A stretch of DNA of 64,000 nucleotides, taken from contig CAVONI010000002.1 in the NCBI GenBank assembly GCA_963697285.1, positions 558,001 to 622,000 of the forward strand, written 5' to 3'. The number at the start of each line of letters is the position of its first letter. Position 1 is the stretch's first letter. The notes under the pieces are model-generated. The model was not told where the DNA came from and made no database searches. It worked only from the letters and a program-made list of their open reading frames with translations. The position numbers were made by a program, and so were the translations under genes. The stretch is from JAEUQQ01 sp963697285 (GTDB taxonomy: Bacteria > Acidobacteriota > Vicinamibacteria > Vicinamibacterales > JAFNAJ01). Positions 45,276 through 54,007 of this stretch are shown in pieces.

Positions 45276-45776
45276 TTACCGGGGCGCGCGGAGTGCGGCG
45301 GCCTCGTGTGCGATGTCGAGTTCGTACACCCGTTCGCAGAGTTGCGACAGTGTCTTGAGGTCCCTGGGCGGCAGCCGCGACGAGAACTGGGCATCGAGCG
45401 CCTCGATGCGCGGGTCGAGCTTCGTCAGCACCGCCAGACCCTTCCGGGTGATGCGCGTGATCGACAGGCGGCGATCTTCCGTGCTGCGGACGCGCTCGAC
45501 CAGGCCGCGCCGCTCCAGGCGATCGATGAGGCGCGTCACGTCGGGCGCGCGGTCGATCATGCGCGATGCCACCTCGCCGCGCGGGTATCCGTCGGGATGC
45601 TTGCCACGCAGGATGCGCAGGACGTTGTACTGCGCCTGCGTCAGGTCGTGATCGACACACGCCTCCTCGACCATCTGGCGGACGTGCGCGGCAGCCACCA
45701 TGAGGTTGAGCATGGCCTCGTGCGCGGGGTTCCGGAACCGCCGCTGCTTGATGCGTGCCTTCAGGACGTCGCTCAT
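45276..45776 (-). CDS. MarR-family transcriptional regulator
   Basis: A 166-aa winged-helix regulator. The recognition helix and wing are in YPRGEVASRMIDRAPDVTRLIDRLERRGLVERVRSTEDRRLSITRITRKG, the MarR signature. ATG 45776 was chosen; upstream in-frame codons overlap the preceding gene. It lies inside an operon with MBL hydrolase, rhodanese and M20 peptidase. A palindromic site between the -35 and -10 of the promoter upstream (46878-46893) is a good candidate for its operator, so autorepression of the operon is plausible but not shown. Confidence 0.88.
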   Translation of the reverse strand: MSDVLKARIKQRRFRNPAHEAMLNLMVAAAHVRQMVEEACVDHDLTQAQYNVLRILRGKHPDGYPRGEVASRMIDRAPDVTRLIDRLERRGLVERVRSTEDRRLSITRITRKGLAVLTKLDPRIEALDAQFSSRLPPRDLKTLSQLCERVYELDIAHEAAALRAPR

Positions 45777-45810
45777 CGTGGTGATGATACCGCCGCTGCC
45801 AGCCGAGCCC

Positions 45811-46662
45811 CTACGATGACGCCGCAACGGCCGGAGTCGAACGCATGCGCCAGGTGTCTCCCCCGCCCACGCGCTCTGCGCGGCCGTCCTCCTCGAGCTT
45901 CACGAGATGCGCGAGCACGCTGTCGGCCGCCGCGCGCAGCAATGCCTCGGCGACGCCCCGATAGATCGCGGCGGCGATGTCGTGCGCGCTGGACGCGTCG
46001 TGACCCTGCAGGTAGTCGATGATCTGCTGCTCGCGCTGTTGCCGGTGCCTGATGTAGTTCCTGAGCAACGGGAGGGGGTTGTCGATGGGCGCGCCGTGTG
46101 CCGGCAGGATGCGCCGCGGCTGCAGGTCGAGGATGCGCGCCAGCGAGCGCATGTAGGCGCTCATGCTGCCAGAGCCCGAGGCCGGGATCACCACCGAGCT
46201 GCCGTTCACGACGAGGTCGCCGCCGAACAGCGTGCCCGACCTCGGTTCGAGGAACGCCACGTGATCCGGCGCATGTCCGGGCGTGTGGAGCGTCCACAGG
46301 CCGACGTTGCCCGCCTTGACCACCTCGTCGTCCTTCAGCGGCCGCCAGCCTGGGTCGTGATAGCGCTCGTCGCGCCCGGGCCAGGGAAACTTGTGAAACG
46401 TCGCCTCGGGCCATCGGGCCGCGATCGCGGCCACCCCGGAGATATGGTCGCCATGGGCGTGCGTGACGAGCACGCGGTCGAGCGTTCCTGGCAGGCCCAG
46501 GTCGCGGCCATCCGCGAGCGCGGCCGCGAGCGCGTCGAGGTGCTCGTCCTTCCCTTCGCCCGCATCGATGAGCGTGGTCTCACCGGCAAAGATGAGGTAC
46601 GTCCAGTTGCCCTTCCCGGTGAAGGCACCGGGATTGTGTGCGTGCAGGGGAATGACGTGCAT
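45811..46662 (-). CDS. MBL-fold hydrolase (LACTB2-like)
   Basis: A 283-aa metallo-beta-lactamase-fold enzyme. The metal site THAHGDH is at residues 67-73; a further His is in HTPGHAPDHV and an Asp in LFGGDLVV. The last 80 residues form a winged-helix-like C-terminal domain (ADSVLAHLVKLEEDGRAERVG), as in LACTB2 and RNase-like MBL proteins. A GATAAT box (46671-46676) lies eight bases before the ATG, so a leaderless transcript could start there; a second promoter lies about 200 bases upstream. Confidence 0.85.
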   Translation of the reverse strand: MHVIPLHAHNPGAFTGKGNWTYLIFAGETTLIDAGEGKDEHLDALAAALADGRDLGLPGTLDRVLVTHAHGDHISGVAAIAARWPEATFHKFPWPGRDERYHDPGWRPLKDDEVVKAGNVGLWTLHTPGHAPDHVAFLEPRSGTLFGGDLVVNGSSVVIPASGSGSMSAYMRSLARILDLQPRRILPAHGAPIDNPLPLLRNYIRHRQQREQQIIDYLQGHDASSAHDIAAAIYRGVAEALLRAAADSVLAHLVKLEEDGRAERVGGGDTWRMRSTPAVAASS

Positions 46663-46686
46663 GTCCGCCTATTATCGCCGTACACG

Positions 46687-46712
46687 GTTCTACCCCCTTC
46701 GGGGGAAGAACC
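46687..46712 (-). promoter_or_regulatory. Hairpin with TTCG loop upstream of the MBL gene
   Basis: GGTTCTACCCCC and GGGGGAAGAACC (one A/A mismatch) surround TTCG in the plus-strand sense; on the coding strand the loop is CGAA. The stem is long and GC-rich. No U-tract follows, so it is a leader or attenuation structure, or a promoter-proximal element of unknown role. Confidence 0.55.
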
Positions 46713-46873
46713 CGGGATTCCGGCGGGTCTTACTGCGGAAATTCTTTGCTTAGGATGGCTGTTGACCGCAGGCAGGTGTTGCCAATGAGGCCTGTCGGGT
46801 CCCCCGCGCGAGAGGTCATCACGCGGCGGACTTGATGGGAATGACTTACGTGCGGACCGAAATCCCGAAACAG

Positions 46874-46902
46874 ATTATGTGAAATCTTTCACAAGAGGTC
46901 AA
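46874..46902 (-). promoter_or_regulatory. AT-rich promoter with operator in the spacer
   Basis: On the minus strand the -35 is TTGACC (46897-46902), the spacer is 17 bases and the -10 is CATAAT (46874-46879). Between and over the -10 lies the palindrome TGTGAAA-GA-TTTCACA (46878-46893), which also fits TGTGA-N6-TCACA, the CRP-type consensus. Because it covers the spacer, a bound protein would block transcription. It drives the MBL-marR-rhodanese-M20 operon with a leader of about 200 bases (46663-46867), in which I recognise no known riboswitch. Confidence 0.65.
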
Positions 46903-46913
46903 CAATAAAAATA

Positions 46914-46925
46914 GAACGGTCGTTC
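46914..46925. promoter_or_regulatory. GAACG-GT-CGTTC palindrome, possible TetR operator
   Basis: It lies 11 bases upstream of the -35 of the MBL operon promoter. It shares the core GAACGNNCGTTC with the operator at 30313-30328, which suggests control by the same or a related TetR regulator. Confidence 0.5.
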
Positions 46926-46968
46926 GGTACCCGCCATTCCCCGGTTTCGCCCGCGTTTTCGCCCTCTC

Positions 46969-48543
46969 CTACAGGCGCCGGATGGCGTTTGGCCAGTCAC
47001 GCCACACGGGAACGCCGCAGAAATGCGTCCCCTCGGTGCACCGGGGCGCGATCAGGCCGTTGCGAATCACGCACGGCGGCCCCAGGTGCGCCCCGAGCCT
47101 GGGATGTCGTTCCTTTACCTGTTCCACCTCGTCCACGGACGCACGATAGATCTCTTCCTGCGCGTTGAAACACGTGCGCATCGTCCACTTGTGCACGAGC
47201 GCGATCAAGGGTCCCGACTCGATGAAACGCACCGCGGTGGCGTTCGGAAGCACGTAGAGCGCGAACTCACCCGGCACGCCAAGCTCGAGCAGGCGATCAC
47301 GCGCGCTCCACGCCCGCTGCACCTGCGCGTCGAACTCCGCCCGCGCAGCAGGATTGGCGGCGATCAACTGCGGCACGACCACGTCGGGCACCGGCGCATC
47401 GGCCAGCGTCATCATCGGTCTCGACGCAGGCACCATCCGGTGGCGCTGGTCCTGCGAATCGGCCGTGTGGCTGATCCGCTTCGCGAAGACGTAGTGGGCA
47501 TGCTGCAACGCGCGCATCAGCGGCGAGTGGTACGAGAGATTCAGGGTGTCGAGCCGCAACCGGTTCTTCGCCGGATCGAGCACGCGCGCGATCGCCTCGT
47601 CGTCGGACAGCTGCGATGCGTCGAGGCCGCAGACCGCACGCACTGCCTCGGCCGTCACCCATTCGGCCTCGGGCGAGGCATCGATCAGCTTCGACACCCG
47701 GCCACCCAGGCGCGCGTCGAACTGCGCGGCGAACACCGCGGATTGCCCTCCGCTTCGCGCCTCCGGCACGTCGGTGAGCCGAAGGGAGGCCTCCGGCAGC
47801 TCGTCGCCGGGGATGGGTTCGACGGCAATCCGATCGAAGCACTGCGGATCGTGCGCGCGCACCGCATCCACCATGGCCGCCACGACCTGGCGCGACTCCC
47901 AGGGTGCGTCGCCGCTCTCGGCCATCCGCCACAGGCGGTACAGCGTGATGCCCGAGATGGTGTGCACCATCGCCGTGAACGCCGCGAGCGGGATGACATA
48001 GCGCGCCGTCTCGATCGCCTTCTTCTCGGCCTCGCGCTCGATCCCCCGCAAGCGCTCGGCGCTCACGTTCGGCGTCACGTACCGCAGTTCCTTCAGGATC
48101 CTGAACGTGTCGTCCTTGAGCAGCGCCGAGAGCCGTTCGTACGAGGCCCACGCGTCGAGGACGGCGCGCTCGTACACGTCGCGCGCTTCGCCCGACAGTG
48201 GCGGCACGAACGCGCGCGGCTCACCCATCTTCACGTAGCGCTGCGACTGCTGCTCGGAGTTGTAGAACGGATGGCTGTGCAGGAAGCTCCAGACGAACTG
48301 CCGCGACACCTGCTCGAGGCCGAACTCGTAGTGCGCGTGCTGGTAGACCGTGTGGTGCCCACCCTCGTAGGTGAGCTTGCCGATGTTCTCGCGCTGGCGA
48401 TCGGTGACGTCGCGCGTCGTGACGAGGCGCGGCGAATAGCACGTGCGCGCCGCCGCGATCGCCCCGTCGTAGGGATCGGTGGGCGCGTTGCGCAGCGTCA
48501 CGACCGGCGCGCCGGTCGCGAGCGTCATGGGCCTGGTGCTCAC
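46969..48543 (-). CDS. thyX: FAD-dependent thymidylate synthase, two-domain ThyX
   Basis: A 524-aa protein, about twice the size of classical ThyX. The first half contains FGLEQVSRQFVWSFLHSHPFYNSEQQSQRYVKM, a modified ThyX motif in which RHR is replaced. The second half carries an intact-looking RHR in DSQDQRHRMVPASRPMM and the C-terminal MRTCFNAQEEIYRAS motif. The two halves probably assemble the active site like a dimer. A Cys-containing tail (GPPC, PRCTEGTHFCG) is extra. It makes dTMP from dUMP with FADH2 and methylene-tetrahydrofolate. It follows def after 21 bases, in one operon. Confidence 0.85.
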   Translation of the reverse strand: MSTRPMTLATGAPVVTLRNAPTDPYDGAIAAARTCYSPRLVTTRDVTDRQRENIGKLTYEGGHHTVYQHAHYEFGLEQVSRQFVWSFLHSHPFYNSEQQSQRYVKMGEPRAFVPPLSGEARDVYERAVLDAWASYERLSALLKDDTFRILKELRYVTPNVSAERLRGIEREAEKKAIETARYVIPLAAFTAMVHTISGITLYRLWRMAESGDAPWESRQVVAAMVDAVRAHDPQCFDRIAVEPIPGDELPEASLRLTDVPEARSGGQSAVFAAQFDARLGGRVSKLIDASPEAEWVTAEAVRAVCGLDASQLSDDEAIARVLDPAKNRLRLDTLNLSYHSPLMRALQHAHYVFAKRISHTADSQDQRHRMVPASRPMMTLADAPVPDVVVPQLIAANPAARAEFDAQVQRAWSARDRLLELGVPGEFALYVLPNATAVRFIESGPLIALVHKWTMRTCFNAQEEIYRASVDEVEQVKERHPRLGAHLGPPCVIRNGLIAPRCTEGTHFCGVPVWRDWPNAIRRL

Positions 48544-48564
48544 AGTCGTTTCACCCGCGCGCCA

Positions 48565-49098
48565 TCACACGTCGTCGTCGCGTTCGCGCGTCCAGAAACG
48601 GCTGTACTCGTCGAGGAAGGTCAGCGTGTCGAACGTCTTCATGCGATCGAAGAACAGGATGCCGTCCAGGTGATCGGTCTCGTGGAGCACGACGCGAGCC
48701 GCATACCCGTTCAACGTCAACTCGAACGGCTTGGCACGCCGGTCGAGCGCACGGACCACGATGCTGCGCGGACGCACGACCTTGCCGCGAATGTCGGGAA
48801 TGCTCAGGCACCCCTCCCAGTCTTCGTCGGTGTCGGTGCCCACGGGCGCGATGTCGGGGTTCACGAAGGGAAGGACGCGCAGCGAGCCATCCTTCTGCTC
48901 TATGCCCGCGATGAACAACCGGACCCCCTCGTGCACCTGCGGGCCCGCCAACCCGATGCCGCCATACTCCTGCATCGTCTCGATCATGTCGTCGATGAGC
49001 TTCTGGAAGGGTGGCGTGCGGACTTCGGTGGGTTCGAGCGCGCGAGCAACCGTCCGGAGCACCGGATGACCCATGCGCGCCACCTTCAGAATCGACAT
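48565..49098 (-). CDS. def: Peptide deformylase
   Basis: A 177-aa metalloenzyme that removes the formyl group from the N-terminal methionine of new proteins. All three motifs are present: GIGLAGPQ (residues 47-54), EGCLSIP with C97 as metal ligand, and HETDH with H139, E140 and H143. Of normal length. It is divergent from the Nudix gene with only 38 bases between; TACAAT on the minus strand lies ten bases before its ATG. Confidence 0.95.
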   Translation of the reverse strand: MSILKVARMGHPVLRTVARALEPTEVRTPPFQKLIDDMIETMQEYGGIGLAGPQVHEGVRLFIAGIEQKDGSLRVLPFVNPDIAPVGTDTDEDWEGCLSIPDIRGKVVRPRSIVVRALDRRAKPFELTLNGYAARVVLHETDHLDGILFFDRMKTFDTLTFLDEYSRFWTRERDDDV

Positions 49099-49136
49099 GG
49101 CGACGAAGATTGTAATACCGTCAGGCCCCTGGCTGC

Positions 49137-49700
49137 ATGTCGCACGAGCAAATCGCTGCCCACCCCACGTCGGCCTTCAGGTTCTGTCCCCACTGTGCAG
49201 GCCCCCTCGCCACGCGCCTGCTGAAGGACGGCGACCCGCCCCGCCTGGTCTGCGACGCGTGCGGGCACGTGCACTACCTCGACCCAAAGGTGGCCGCAGG
49301 CACGATCATCCATCGGCCAGGCGAGAGCGCCGTCGTGCTGGTGCGGCGGGCGATCGAGCCCGGGCGCGGCCTGTGGGTCTTCCCCGGGGGCTATGTCGAC
49401 CGCGGAGAGACCGTCACCGATGCCGCCAGGCGTGAGGCGCGGGAGGAGTGCGGCATCGGCGTCAGGCTCGATGCGCTGGTCAACGTCTACTCCTATCCCG
49501 GGCGGGTCCCCGTCATCATCGTCTACGCGGCCACCTGGATCGACGGCGAGATCCAGATCGACGACGAGTCGCTCGACGTGGGCCTGTTCGCCGAACCCGA
49601 CATCCCGTGGGACGCCCTCGCATTCCGAAGCACACGCGAAGCGCTGGAAGACTACTTCGCCGGACGACTGCACCACGCGGCGATGGCACGTCACGCGTGA
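49137..49700 (+). CDS. Nudix hydrolase with N-terminal zinc ribbon (NudC-like)
   Basis: A 187-aa hydrolase. A zinc ribbon at the start (FCPHCAGPL and LVCDACGHVHY; two CxxC pairs) is followed by a complete Nudix box, GGYVDRGETVTDAARREAREECGI. This pattern is that of ADP-ribose/NADH pyrophosphatases and related short NudC-like proteins. The nucleotide-binding specificity cannot be fixed from sequence. It shares a short divergent promoter with def. Confidence 0.9.
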   Translation: MSHEQIAAHPTSAFRFCPHCAGPLATRLLKDGDPPRLVCDACGHVHYLDPKVAAGTIIHRPGESAVVLVRRAIEPGRGLWVFPGGYVDRGETVTDAARREAREECGIGVRLDALVNVYSYPGRVPVIIVYAATWIDGEIQIDDESLDVGLFAEPDIPWDALAFRSTREALEDYFAGRLHHAAMARHA

Positions 49701-49758
49701 CGCCCACGCGGCCGCGGGGCGGGCCGCAGTCACCCAGGGTGCCGGCGGTGAGCGTCTG

Positions 49759-51007
49759 TCAATCCCGCGGGAACACATCCCACGCCGGCTGCACGAGACA
49801 TCGCTCGGCCGACTGCACGGCAACGTCGATGAGCGCGTCGAGCGGCAGTTCGCGTTCAACGGCAATGCAGGCGTCGGTGCCCGACCTGATCGCGGCCTCG
49901 GCGGGCGCGAACACCCGGCAGCAATCCTCGTCTGCTGCCACGGGAACCTGCGGCAGGCGCCATCGGCGCGCCTCGTCCACGACCTCGCGCTTGTCCCAGG
50001 CCACGAGGGGGCGAAGGATCGGCAGGGTCGATACGCGGTCGATCGTGGTGAGGTTGTCGAGCGTCTGCGACGCCACCTGCCCCAGGGCCTCTCCGGTGAC
50101 CAGCGCCTGCGCACCTGCCTTTCGTGCGAGGCGATCGGCGATGCGCATCATGGCCCGGCGATAGAGCACCGTCCGCAACGACGCGGGCGCCACCGCGGCA
50201 ACGTGCTTCTGGATGTTGGCGATCCCGACCAGCGTGAGCCGCACCTGCGATTGTCCGCGCGCGAGGAACGCCGCGGCGGTCCGTGCAGCGGCCTGGCTCG
50301 TGCCCGAGGTAATCGGGTGCGCTGTGCATGTGGACGACGTCAACGCGGCATCCGCGCCGCATGACGCGCCACGCGGCCACTGCAGAGTCGACGCCCCCCG
50401 ACAACAGGCACATCACGCGACCGCTCGTCCCGACAGGCAGTCCGCCGGCCCCTGTGCTCCTGGCCACGCCGCATCTGGCACCCGCGCCGTCGACCTCGAT
50501 CGCGACGGTCAGCGCAGGTGCCTTGAGCGACACCGGCCAGCCCAGCGTTTCGTGGATCCTGGCCCCGACACGACGCTCGAGCGTAGGCGAATCCACCGGG
50601 TATCGCTTGTCGCTTCGCGTGACGCGTACACAGAACGACTCCGGCGGGGCGGCGGGCATGAGCTCGAGCACCGCGCTGGCCATGAGATCCGGATCGAGGG
50701 GCACGTTCCACATCGGCGCCACGGAGGCGAGACCGAACACGTGCTGCAAACGGTGCATGACCGCAGCCACGTCGCGCGATTCCCGACACGGCCGGATGTC
50801 GACGTGCCCGCGCACCGGTTCGACTGCGGCGATGTCGCATCCGTTCAGCGTCTCGCGGATGTTCCGCGCGAGGCGCTCGGCAAACCAGCGGCGATTGGCG
50901 CCTTTGAGCGCAATCTCGTCGTAGTGGGCGACGAGGACGGACGGGATGGCGGCCACGCGGACGATGATACGCGCGCGGGGCGGAGGAGTCCTTCCGCCTC
51001 TGCTCAT
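49759..51007 (-). CDS. thiI: tRNA 4-thiouridine synthase ThiI, frameshifted
   Basis: About 415 aa after joining two frames. It uses ATP to activate U8 of tRNA and may also supply sulfur for thiamine. An N-terminal ferredoxin-like/THUMP region (YDEIALKGANRRWFAERL, then the THUMP block to residue about 180) is followed by the PP-loop CLLSGGVDSAVAAW and a C-terminal PP-ATPase body (LTLVGIANIQKHV, ALVTGEALGQVASQTL). Dropping one C of the CCC at minus-strand 50315-50317 joins HMHSAP with ITSGTSQAAART. There is no C-terminal rhodanese domain, so the sulfur donor must come from elsewhere. GTG 50956 is an alternative start. Confidence 0.85.
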
Positions 51008-51037
51008 GGACCGACCGGGGAACGCCCAAGCGGGAAC

Positions 51038-51877
51038 TCAGGTGCCTTGCAGGTACAGGGCGAGGATGTGTGACGACGGTTCGAGCGAGAACGGGCGGGC
51101 CACTGCCGAGGCGAGCGCCCCGCGCAGCGCAACACCGTTCACGCTCTCGTAGTGATACGTCATCAGGAATCGCGACAAGCCGGCCAGGCGTACGTCGGCG
51201 ACCGACTCGACGGAACGCGGCAGGGTGACGCCCCGCACCTGGTCGAACTCCCGAACGATCGTGACCGACTTCACCCAGAACGATGGCCGGTCGGCGAGGC
51301 GGCCTTCAATCCGCTGCAGGACGCCCTTCGGGGACACCGTGGCCACGCCATTGATCAGCAGCGGGTCCTGCCGTCGCGCCGAGAGATGCACGAGCACGCG
51401 CGACGGCTGGCGCTCGACCCTGAAAACGTAGTTGTCGCTGGTGAGCGCCGTCTGGCGCGCCACGGGCTCCGACGAGTGCTCCACCTCGGCGTCGAGGACT
51501 GGCTTGAGCACCTTGTCGAGGACGCGCGACGATCCTCCGGACTGGAGCACCTTGTACGAGAGCCCTCGCGAGGGATGGCTCCAGGTGCGGGCGTGCAGCC
51601 ACCCCTCGGTGTTCAGCTTCCGGCTGCCGGCGTCGAGACGACGGACCGCCACGGCCACCTGTGTGGGTCGTTGCAGCGCCGCAATGAGCCGGGCATCGGT
51701 CAACTGGGCCGGTCGGGGTGATTTGGCAACTCCCTTCGGCGGCGACTTGCGAACTGACTTCGCTGCGCCGGGCGGCTTGCGTTCTGCCGGACCGGATTGC
51801 GTCGCGGCGAGCGTGCTCGCGCCAACCGCCGCGCACAGACACGCTGCAACGAGCAGGGGGGCTGGCATTCGCATCAC
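51038..51877 (-). CDS. Secreted protein of unknown function
   Basis: A 279-aa protein with a signal peptide (LLVAACLCAAVGASTLAA) and a Lys/Pro/Ala-rich linker of about 35 residues after it. The remainder is beta-rich with a segment around residues 150-250 (NYVFRVERQPSRVLVHLSARRQDPLLINGVATVSPKGVLQRIEG) resembling outer-membrane lipoprotein-sorting or sigma-factor regulator domains only in general shape. No family is recognised with confidence. It lies 30 bases after the end of the downstream thiI gene start, in the same direction. Confidence 0.6.
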   Translation of the reverse strand: MMRMPAPLLVAACLCAAVGASTLAATQSGPAERKPPGAAKSVRKSPPKGVAKSPRPAQLTDARLIAALQRPTQVAVAVRRLDAGSRKLNTEGWLHARTWSHPSRGLSYKVLQSGGSSRVLDKVLKPVLDAEVEHSSEPVARQTALTSDNYVFRVERQPSRVLVHLSARRQDPLLINGVATVSPKGVLQRIEGRLADRPSFWVKSVTIVREFDQVRGVTLPRSVESVADVRLAGLSRFLMTYHYESVNGVALRGALASAVARPFSLEPSSHILALYLQGT

Positions 51878-51919
51878 GGCAACCTCGTCCGGCCAGGGTC
51901 AGACCAGACTGACGGGCGC

Positions 51920-52069
51920 TCAGAGTGCGCGGCGTCCCTGGATGAGCCTGATGAGCAACACGGCGACGGCGATCAGGAGCAGCAGGTGAATGTAGCCCCC
52001 CAGCGTGTAGGAACTGACGAGGCCGAGGAACCACAGGACGAGCAGCACGACGAAGATGGTCCAGAGCAT
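51920..52069 (-). CDS. Small lmo0937-family membrane protein
   Basis: A 49-aa protein of two transmembrane helices: MLWTIFVVLLVLWFLGLVSSYTLGG, then HLLLLIAVAVLLIRLIQGRRAL. This matches the lmo0937 family of small stress-related membrane proteins of unknown function. The ATG at 52069 is preceded, nine bases upstream, by a strong GGAGG ribosome binding site, which decides the start against the longer frame that opens at 52147. Confidence 0.85.
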   Translation of the reverse strand: MLWTIFVVLLVLWFLGLVSSYTLGGYIHLLLLIAVAVLLIRLIQGRRAL

Positions 52070-52424
52070 GGTTGTAATCCTCCACGCGGTCTCGACAACC
52101 GGTCGCGAGGTCCGCGTCGCCATCGTCATGAGCATCCGCCGTGCCATGCGCAGTGACTCGCTCTGGCCTCCACGTCATCAGGGGAATTTGGCCTGATCGG
52201 CTCTGTCTGGCCGCGCCTGGCACAGACGAGAGCCACCGGCGCCATGTCGCAGGGCGCGACACAGGCACACCCTCTCGCCGGATCTACTGACGTGATCCGC
52301 TACACGTGCACAGGGCGCGTTGATGCAACGGCGCGATCCCACGAAGGGTACATCTCTTGCTGATGACCGTGAGCCGTGCGAATCATGTGCGCTCGGCGCG
52401 AATGCGATTTTCGGGGATACGCGA

Positions 52425-52649
52425 ATGGCAACTCACGTGGATCGTCTGAACGACCTGCTCCGCGAGATTCGCGAAGCCTACCGTGCACTGCCTGGATTGA
52501 ACATCACCTTCGAGCAGGCGCAGCGGCTCTTCCGTTGCGATGCTGCGCATTGTCGTGCGGCCTTCGACTGGCTGATCGCAGAGGGCCTCATCTTCGAGAC
52601 GTCAGCGCAGACCTTCACACGGGCCGACTGGGCAACCGCGACGGCGTGA
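52425..52649 (+). CDS. Small predicted winged-helix-like protein
   Basis: A 74-aa protein, MATHVDRLNDLLREIREAYRALPG at its start and a repeated helical pattern with CRAAFDWLIAEGLIFETSAQTFTRAD at its end, which resembles the wing of a small DNA-binding domain. No family is recognised. It overlaps the 3' end of the convergent hpnE gene by 35 bases. The frame is open upstream to 52320, but the later ATG fits better. The 278 bases between it and the previous gene hold nothing recognisable except AT-poor sequence. Confidence 0.45.
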   Translation: MATHVDRLNDLLREIREAYRALPGLNITFEQAQRLFRCDAAHCRAAFDWLIAEGLIFETSAQTFTRADWATATA

Positions 52650-53997
52650 TCGGCGCCGGCACGGTGTGCGCCCCGACGACCGCCTCTGCTGCACGGTTCC
52701 CCGCGGCGACTGCGCCCTCGATGGTGGCGGGCAACCCGGTATCGACCCAGTCGCCAGCCAACCAGAGGTTCGACACTTCTGTACAGGTCGGTGGCCGCGC
52801 CGGTTGGCCGATGCCGAGCGAGAACGTCGCACGCGGCTCACGCAGCGTGATGGATCGGAGAGGCGCCAGGGCCCGCGCCGCCGGCACGGCACGCCTGAGG
52901 TCACGGAGGGCGAGGGCGACGATCGCGTCGTTGCTCTCGCGCAGGATCGCCTCCGCTCCCGACATCACGAGCGCGACGTAGCCCTCGCGCGCAAACACCC
53001 ACTGGAACGTCTGCCCCACGAGCCCGAGCATCGGCACGTCGAGCAGCGGGCGTTCGAACCAGAGGTTGACGCTGACGATCGAGGCCGACAGGGTGGCGGC
53101 GGCATCGCGCAGCAACGGAGCCAGCGCCGAGCTGTCACCGGTGACGGTCGTCGGCAGGGCGTGCCACGGCGTTGCGACAATCACCGGACGCCCGTCCAGA
53201 TCGATGGACGGCGCTTCGCGGCGCGTGATGCGCACGGCACGGGTGCCTTGCACCTCGATCCGCGCCAGCACATCGCAACTGACGGTGGAGCCGCGCGTCT
53301 CGAGGTAGCGGACGGCGGGTTCGGCGAACACCTCGCGCAGCGGACGTGCCGCGAGTGCGATCGATGCATCCTGTCGTCCAGGTCCGAACAGCTGCCCAAG
53401 CACGCGGACGAACGGCCGGGCCGACGCGACGTCGATCGCCTGGTTGAGCGCCGCGACGGCCAGGGGCTCCCAGAGCAACGAGACGAGCCGAGCGCCCTGC
53501 CCGTGACGTTGGAGCCACGCGCGCACGGTCTCGCCCGTGCGCACCGGAAGCTCGCCGTTACCGGAAGCCACGGCCTGGCGCGCGCGCACGAGGGCGGGCA
53601 CCACGCGCAGCAACTGCGCGCGCTCGACGAAGGGAACGGCCGTCCACCTCGCAACGCCCGCGATGACCTGGAATGGCGAAGGCCACGACGGGCACGACAG
53701 CGTGGAACGCCTGCCGTCCGCTTCGATCACGGTGACCGACAGCGCAGGCTGGATGGCGATCAGGTGCCGGCTCCCGATGGCGTCGAGGAACCGGAACGCC
53801 TCGTGATAGCAGCCCATCAAGGCGTGCTGGCCGTTGTCGACGGGCTCGTGTCCCTCGCGATCGTCGAACGACGTCGCACGTCCGCCACACACGCCGCGCG
53901 CCTCGAAGACCACGACGCGCCGTCCCGCCTGGGCGAGTCGGACGGCCGCCGCGAGGCCCGAGACTCCTCCGCCCACGACGAAGGCATCCGCGTTCAT
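52615..53997 (-). CDS. hpnE: Hydroxysqualene dehydroxylase / squalene-associated FAD-dependent desaturase
   Basis: A 460-aa FAD enzyme of the phytoene desaturase/amine oxidase superfamily. The dinucleotide-binding motif VVGGGVSGLAAAVRLAQAGRRVVVFEA is at the N-terminus; the C-terminal FAD motif is NLWLAGDWVDTGLPATIEGAVAAG. HpnE converts hydroxysqualene to squalene, the last step of the HpnCDE route. ATG 53997 places the FAD motif six residues from the start. It is 10 bases after hpnD in the same operon. Confidence 0.88.
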   Translation of the reverse strand: MNADAFVVGGGVSGLAAAVRLAQAGRRVVVFEARGVCGGRATSFDDREGHEPVDNGQHALMGCYHEAFRFLDAIGSRHLIAIQPALSVTVIEADGRRSTLSCPSWPSPFQVIAGVARWTAVPFVERAQLLRVVPALVRARQAVASGNGELPVRTGETVRAWLQRHGQGARLVSLLWEPLAVAALNQAIDVASARPFVRVLGQLFGPGRQDASIALAARPLREVFAEPAVRYLETRGSTVSCDVLARIEVQGTRAVRITRREAPSIDLDGRPVIVATPWHALPTTVTGDSSALAPLLRDAAATLSASIVSVNLWFERPLLDVPMLGLVGQTFQWVFAREGYVALVMSGAEAILRESNDAIVALALRDLRRAVPAARALAPLRSITLREPRATFSLGIGQPARPPTCTEVSNLWLAGDWVDTGLPATIEGAVAAGNRAAEAVVGAHTVPAPITPSRLPSRPV

Positions 53998-54007
53998 GCG
54001 CAGGCGT

